Source: DASQMT01 sp963827335 (GTDB taxonomy: Bacteria > Actinomycetota > Thermoleophilia > Solirubrobacterales > Solirubrobacteraceae). Taken from it: a stretch of DNA of 64,000 nucleotides. The notes beneath the pieces were generated by a model. It was not told the origin of the DNA. It ran no database searches and saw only the letters and a list, made by a program, of their open reading frames with translations. Positions within the stretch are counted from its first letter, which is position 1. Every line of letters starts with the position of its first letter. Both the position numbers and the translations under genes were made by a program. Location of the stretch: positions 620,001-684,000 of the forward strand of contig CAWHAP010000015.1 in NCBI GenBank assembly GCA_963827335.1, read 5' to 3'. Below are positions 62,357 through 64,000 of the stretch, piece after piece.

Positions 62357-63220
62357 ATGCAGCGCAAGCTGAGCGCGACGCTGTGCGCGAGCGTCCTGCT
62401 GGCCGCGGGCGTCACCGCGGCCTCCGCGTCGTCCGGGCACGACCGGGATCACGACCTGCGCGGCGGCAAGCACGCCCTGCGCGGCGTCGCCGTCACCGCC
62501 GACCAGAAGCTGCTCGCCTACCGGACCGACGCGCCGGAGTGGGCGCGGAGCGTCGGCAGGGTGCGCGGGCTCAGCGCCGACACGGCGCTGGTCGGCATCG
62601 ACTACCGGCCGGCGACGGGTGACCTCTACGGCCTCGGCGACCGCGGCGGCGTCTACGTGATCGACGACCGGACGGCCCGCGCGACGCTGAAGTCGCGCCT
62701 GAGCGTGCCGCTCCAGGGCACGAGCTTCGGCGTCGACTTCAACCCGACCGTCGACCGGCTGCGGATCGTGAGCGACACGGGCCAGAACCTGCGCGACAAC
62801 GTCGACGCCGACGGGGACACGCTCGTCGACGGCACGCTCACGTACCCCGGCCCGCCGGCGGCGACCGCCACGGGCGTCGCAGGGGCCGCCTACACGAACA
62901 ACGACGCCGATCCGAACACGGCGACGACGCTCTTCGACCTCGACACCGCGCTCGACCAGGTCGTGGTCCAGTCGCCGGCGAACGCCGGACTGCTCGCGCC
63001 CACCGGCAAGCTCGGCACGGACGCCGCCACGCCCGCCGGGTTCGACATCCACAGCACCGTCCGGGGCGGCACGACCGTCCGCGTGGAGGGCTTCGCGGCC
63101 TTCGCCGGCGGCGGCCGGACCGGCCTCTACGGCATCGACCTGATCACGGGCCGCGCCGAGGGCCTCGGCTGGTTCCCGCGCCGCCACGCCGTGACGGGCA
63201 TCGCCATCCCGACCGAGTGA
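62357..63220 (+). CDS. secreted DUF4394 protein
   Basis: 287 residues. Signal peptide LSATLCASVLLAAGVTAASA, then a beta-propeller-like DUF4394 domain: VGIDYRPATGDLYGLGDRGG, SFGVDFNPTVDRLRIVSDTG, QNLRDNVDADGDTLVDGTLT. Function of the family is unknown. GAGAGGAG lies 7-14 bases before the ATG, so the mRNA has a leader. It directly precedes an ECF sigma and anti-sigma gene pair. Confidence 0.88.
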   Translation: MQRKLSATLCASVLLAAGVTAASASSGHDRDHDLRGGKHALRGVAVTADQKLLAYRTDAPEWARSVGRVRGLSADTALVGIDYRPATGDLYGLGDRGGVYVIDDRTARATLKSRLSVPLQGTSFGVDFNPTVDRLRIVSDTGQNLRDNVDADGDTLVDGTLTYPGPPAATATGVAGAAYTNNDADPNTATTLFDLDTALDQVVVQSPANAGLLAPTGKLGTDAATPAGFDIHSTVRGGTTVRVEGFAAFAGGGRTGLYGIDLITGRAEGLGWFPRRHAVTGIAIPTE

Positions 63221-63253
63221 ACCGGATGCGGGCGGTCGCGCGAACGCATCCGT

Positions 63254-63808
63254 GTGCCGCCCGTGATCGCCCGCACCGACGACGCCGACGCGGCCCTGCT
63301 GCTGCGTCTGGCGTCGCCGGATCCGGGCGATGCGCTCGAGCGGCTCTACGACCGCTTCGCCACCCCGGTCTACCGCGTCGCGCTGCAGGCGCTGCGCGAC
63401 GCGCAGCTCGCCGAGGACGTCGTCCAGGACACGTTCGTGCGGCTCTGGCGCTCGTCCTCGCGCTTCGACCCTGCCCGCGGGCGGGCCGCGACGTGGGTCT
63501 TCTCGCTCGCGCGGCGGGCGGCCGTCGACGCGCACCGGCGCCGCCCGCCCGCGACGCCCGAGCTGCCCGAGGACCTCGCCGACGACGACCGCTACGAGGC
63601 GCTGCTCACGCGCGTGCACGTGCGCGCGGCGCTCGAGACGCTGAGCCCCGTGCACCGGGAGGTGCTCGAGCTGGCCTACGACGACGACCTGACCCAGGGC
63701 GCCATCGCGGCGCGGCTGGCCGTTCCGGAGGGCACGGTCAAGTCGCGCACCCACCACGCCATGCGCGCGCTGCGCGGGGCGCTCGCGGGGCTGGGGATCG
63801 ATGGCTGA
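63254..63808 (+). CDS. ECF sigma factor, SigK-like
   Basis: 184 residues. Region 2: RLYDRFATPVYRVALQALRD, AEDVVQDTFVRLWRSSSRFD, GRAATWVFSLARRAAVDAHR. Region 4: LSPVHREVLELAYDDDLTQG, IAARLAVPEGTVKSRTHHAM. This RLWR/TWxxxxAR pattern is that of SigK/RpoE-like sigmas controlled by membrane anti-sigma proteins of the RskA type. GTG at 63254 or 63263. Overlaps the anti-sigma gene by 8 bases. Confidence 0.92.
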   Translation: MPPVIARTDDADAALLLRLASPDPGDALERLYDRFATPVYRVALQALRDAQLAEDVVQDTFVRLWRSSSRFDPARGRAATWVFSLARRAAVDAHRRRPPATPELPEDLADDDRYEALLTRVHVRAALETLSPVHREVLELAYDDDLTQGAIAARLAVPEGTVKSRTHHAMRALRGALAGLGIDG

Positions 63809-64000
63809 GCGGCAGCTGACCGACGCCGAGCTGGACGGCCTGCTGCGGGACATGGCACCCGCGGACGTGCCGCCGCCCCGGCTGCGCGCGCGCACGCTCG
63901 CCGCCGCGGGCGGCCGAGGGCTCCGCCCGGCGGCGCCGCGCCGGCGCCCGCGCCGGATCTGGGCGGCCGGGTTCGCCACGGCCGCGGCGGCCGCCGTCGC
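63801..64000 (+). CDS. anti-sigma factor, N-terminal part
   Basis: Runs off the right edge; about 66 residues visible: MAERQLTDAELDGLLRDMAP then PRLRARTLAAAGG, a basic stretch, and the start of a membrane helix (IWAAGFATAAAAAV). Position directly after an ECF gene with overlapping ends and this layout fit an anti-sigma factor with a cytoplasmic N-terminal sigma-binding part. Confidence 0.72.
   Translation, partial: MAERQLTDAELDGLLRDMAPADVPPPRLRARTLAAAGGRGLRPAAPRRRPRRIWAAGFATAAAAAV

Noticed and set aside
61937..63979. 680-residue minus-strand frame across the DUF4394 and sigma genes
   Set aside because: Only its last 106 codons look protein-like; the rest is antisense to clear genes.

Overview
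The window is very GC-rich, densely packed chromosomal DNA from an actinobacterium. Gene content suggests class Thermoleophilia (Solirubrobacterales-like): BTAD regulators, DUF559/AbiEi orphans, DUF4394 proteins and DrrAB-type ABC pairs. That placement is inference from gene content; no rRNA, tRNA or phylogenetic marker is present to prove it. I see no prophage, insertion sequence, CRISPR array or RNA gene. About 75 protein genes are supported. Many neighbours overlap by four bases (ATGA or GTGA), and most genes have a TANNNT hexamer only 6-10 bases before the start codon, so leaderless mRNAs are probably common.

Layout. Bases 1-6050 form a monocarboxylate uptake locus: a DUF485-ActP pair divergent from a LytS-type kinase, LytTR regulator, second DUF485-like protein and second sodium/solute symporter. 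Bases 6080-13626 are mixed housekeeping and conserved-unknown genes: flippase-like protein, Lrp/LysE pair, cupins, metallophosphoesterase, pentapeptide protein and winged-helix protein. A 0.5 kb gene-free region inside this stretch (12021-12516) carries a striking array of palindromes. Bases 13627-18020 hold an MFS exporter, tyrosine phosphatase, Bcp peroxiredoxin, a decayed MBL gene, and a FadR-type regulator with tandem operators in front of a fatty-acid hydroxylase. Bases 18000-28655 include DNA glycosylase, M20 peptidase, SixA, an OmpR-type two-component pair, a secreted GH-A glycosidase, an EamA transporter, a secreted Ig-like protein, a BTAD regulator and an ECF sigma factor.

Bases 28659-39615 carry aldehyde dehydrogenase, cyclophilin, DEAD-box helicase, a DrrAB-like ABC exporter, a cephalosporin-hydroxylase-family methyltransferase, quinone oxidoreductase, PfkB kinase, dCTP deaminase and citrate synthase. 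Bases 39696-43753 are a translationally coupled cyclic-di-GMP pair: a GGDEF synthase, then a protein with a degenerate GGDGF domain and an intact EAL domain. Bases 43764-59400 hold a YgjP-type hydrolase, an Orn/Lys/Arg decarboxylase-like protein, MetF, several MBL-fold proteins, M29 aminopeptidase, glyoxalase, an AarF kinase, pyruvate kinase, a DUF559 gene bounded by palindromes, and Ppx/GppA. Bases 59406-64000 hold a frameshifted penicillin acylase and a DUF4394-ECF sigma-anti-sigma operon.

Three families of dispersed non-coding repeats run through the intergenic spaces: a 37-base palindrome with a TATA-like loop (P), a GCGAACGTCAAC element (A), and a roughly 110-base element (C). The most unusual object is the DUF559/AbiEi-like gene at 56927-57835, whose start and stop codons both lie inside copies of the P palindrome. 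Related palindromes without the gene occur at two other places, as expected of a gene plus non-autonomous repeats.
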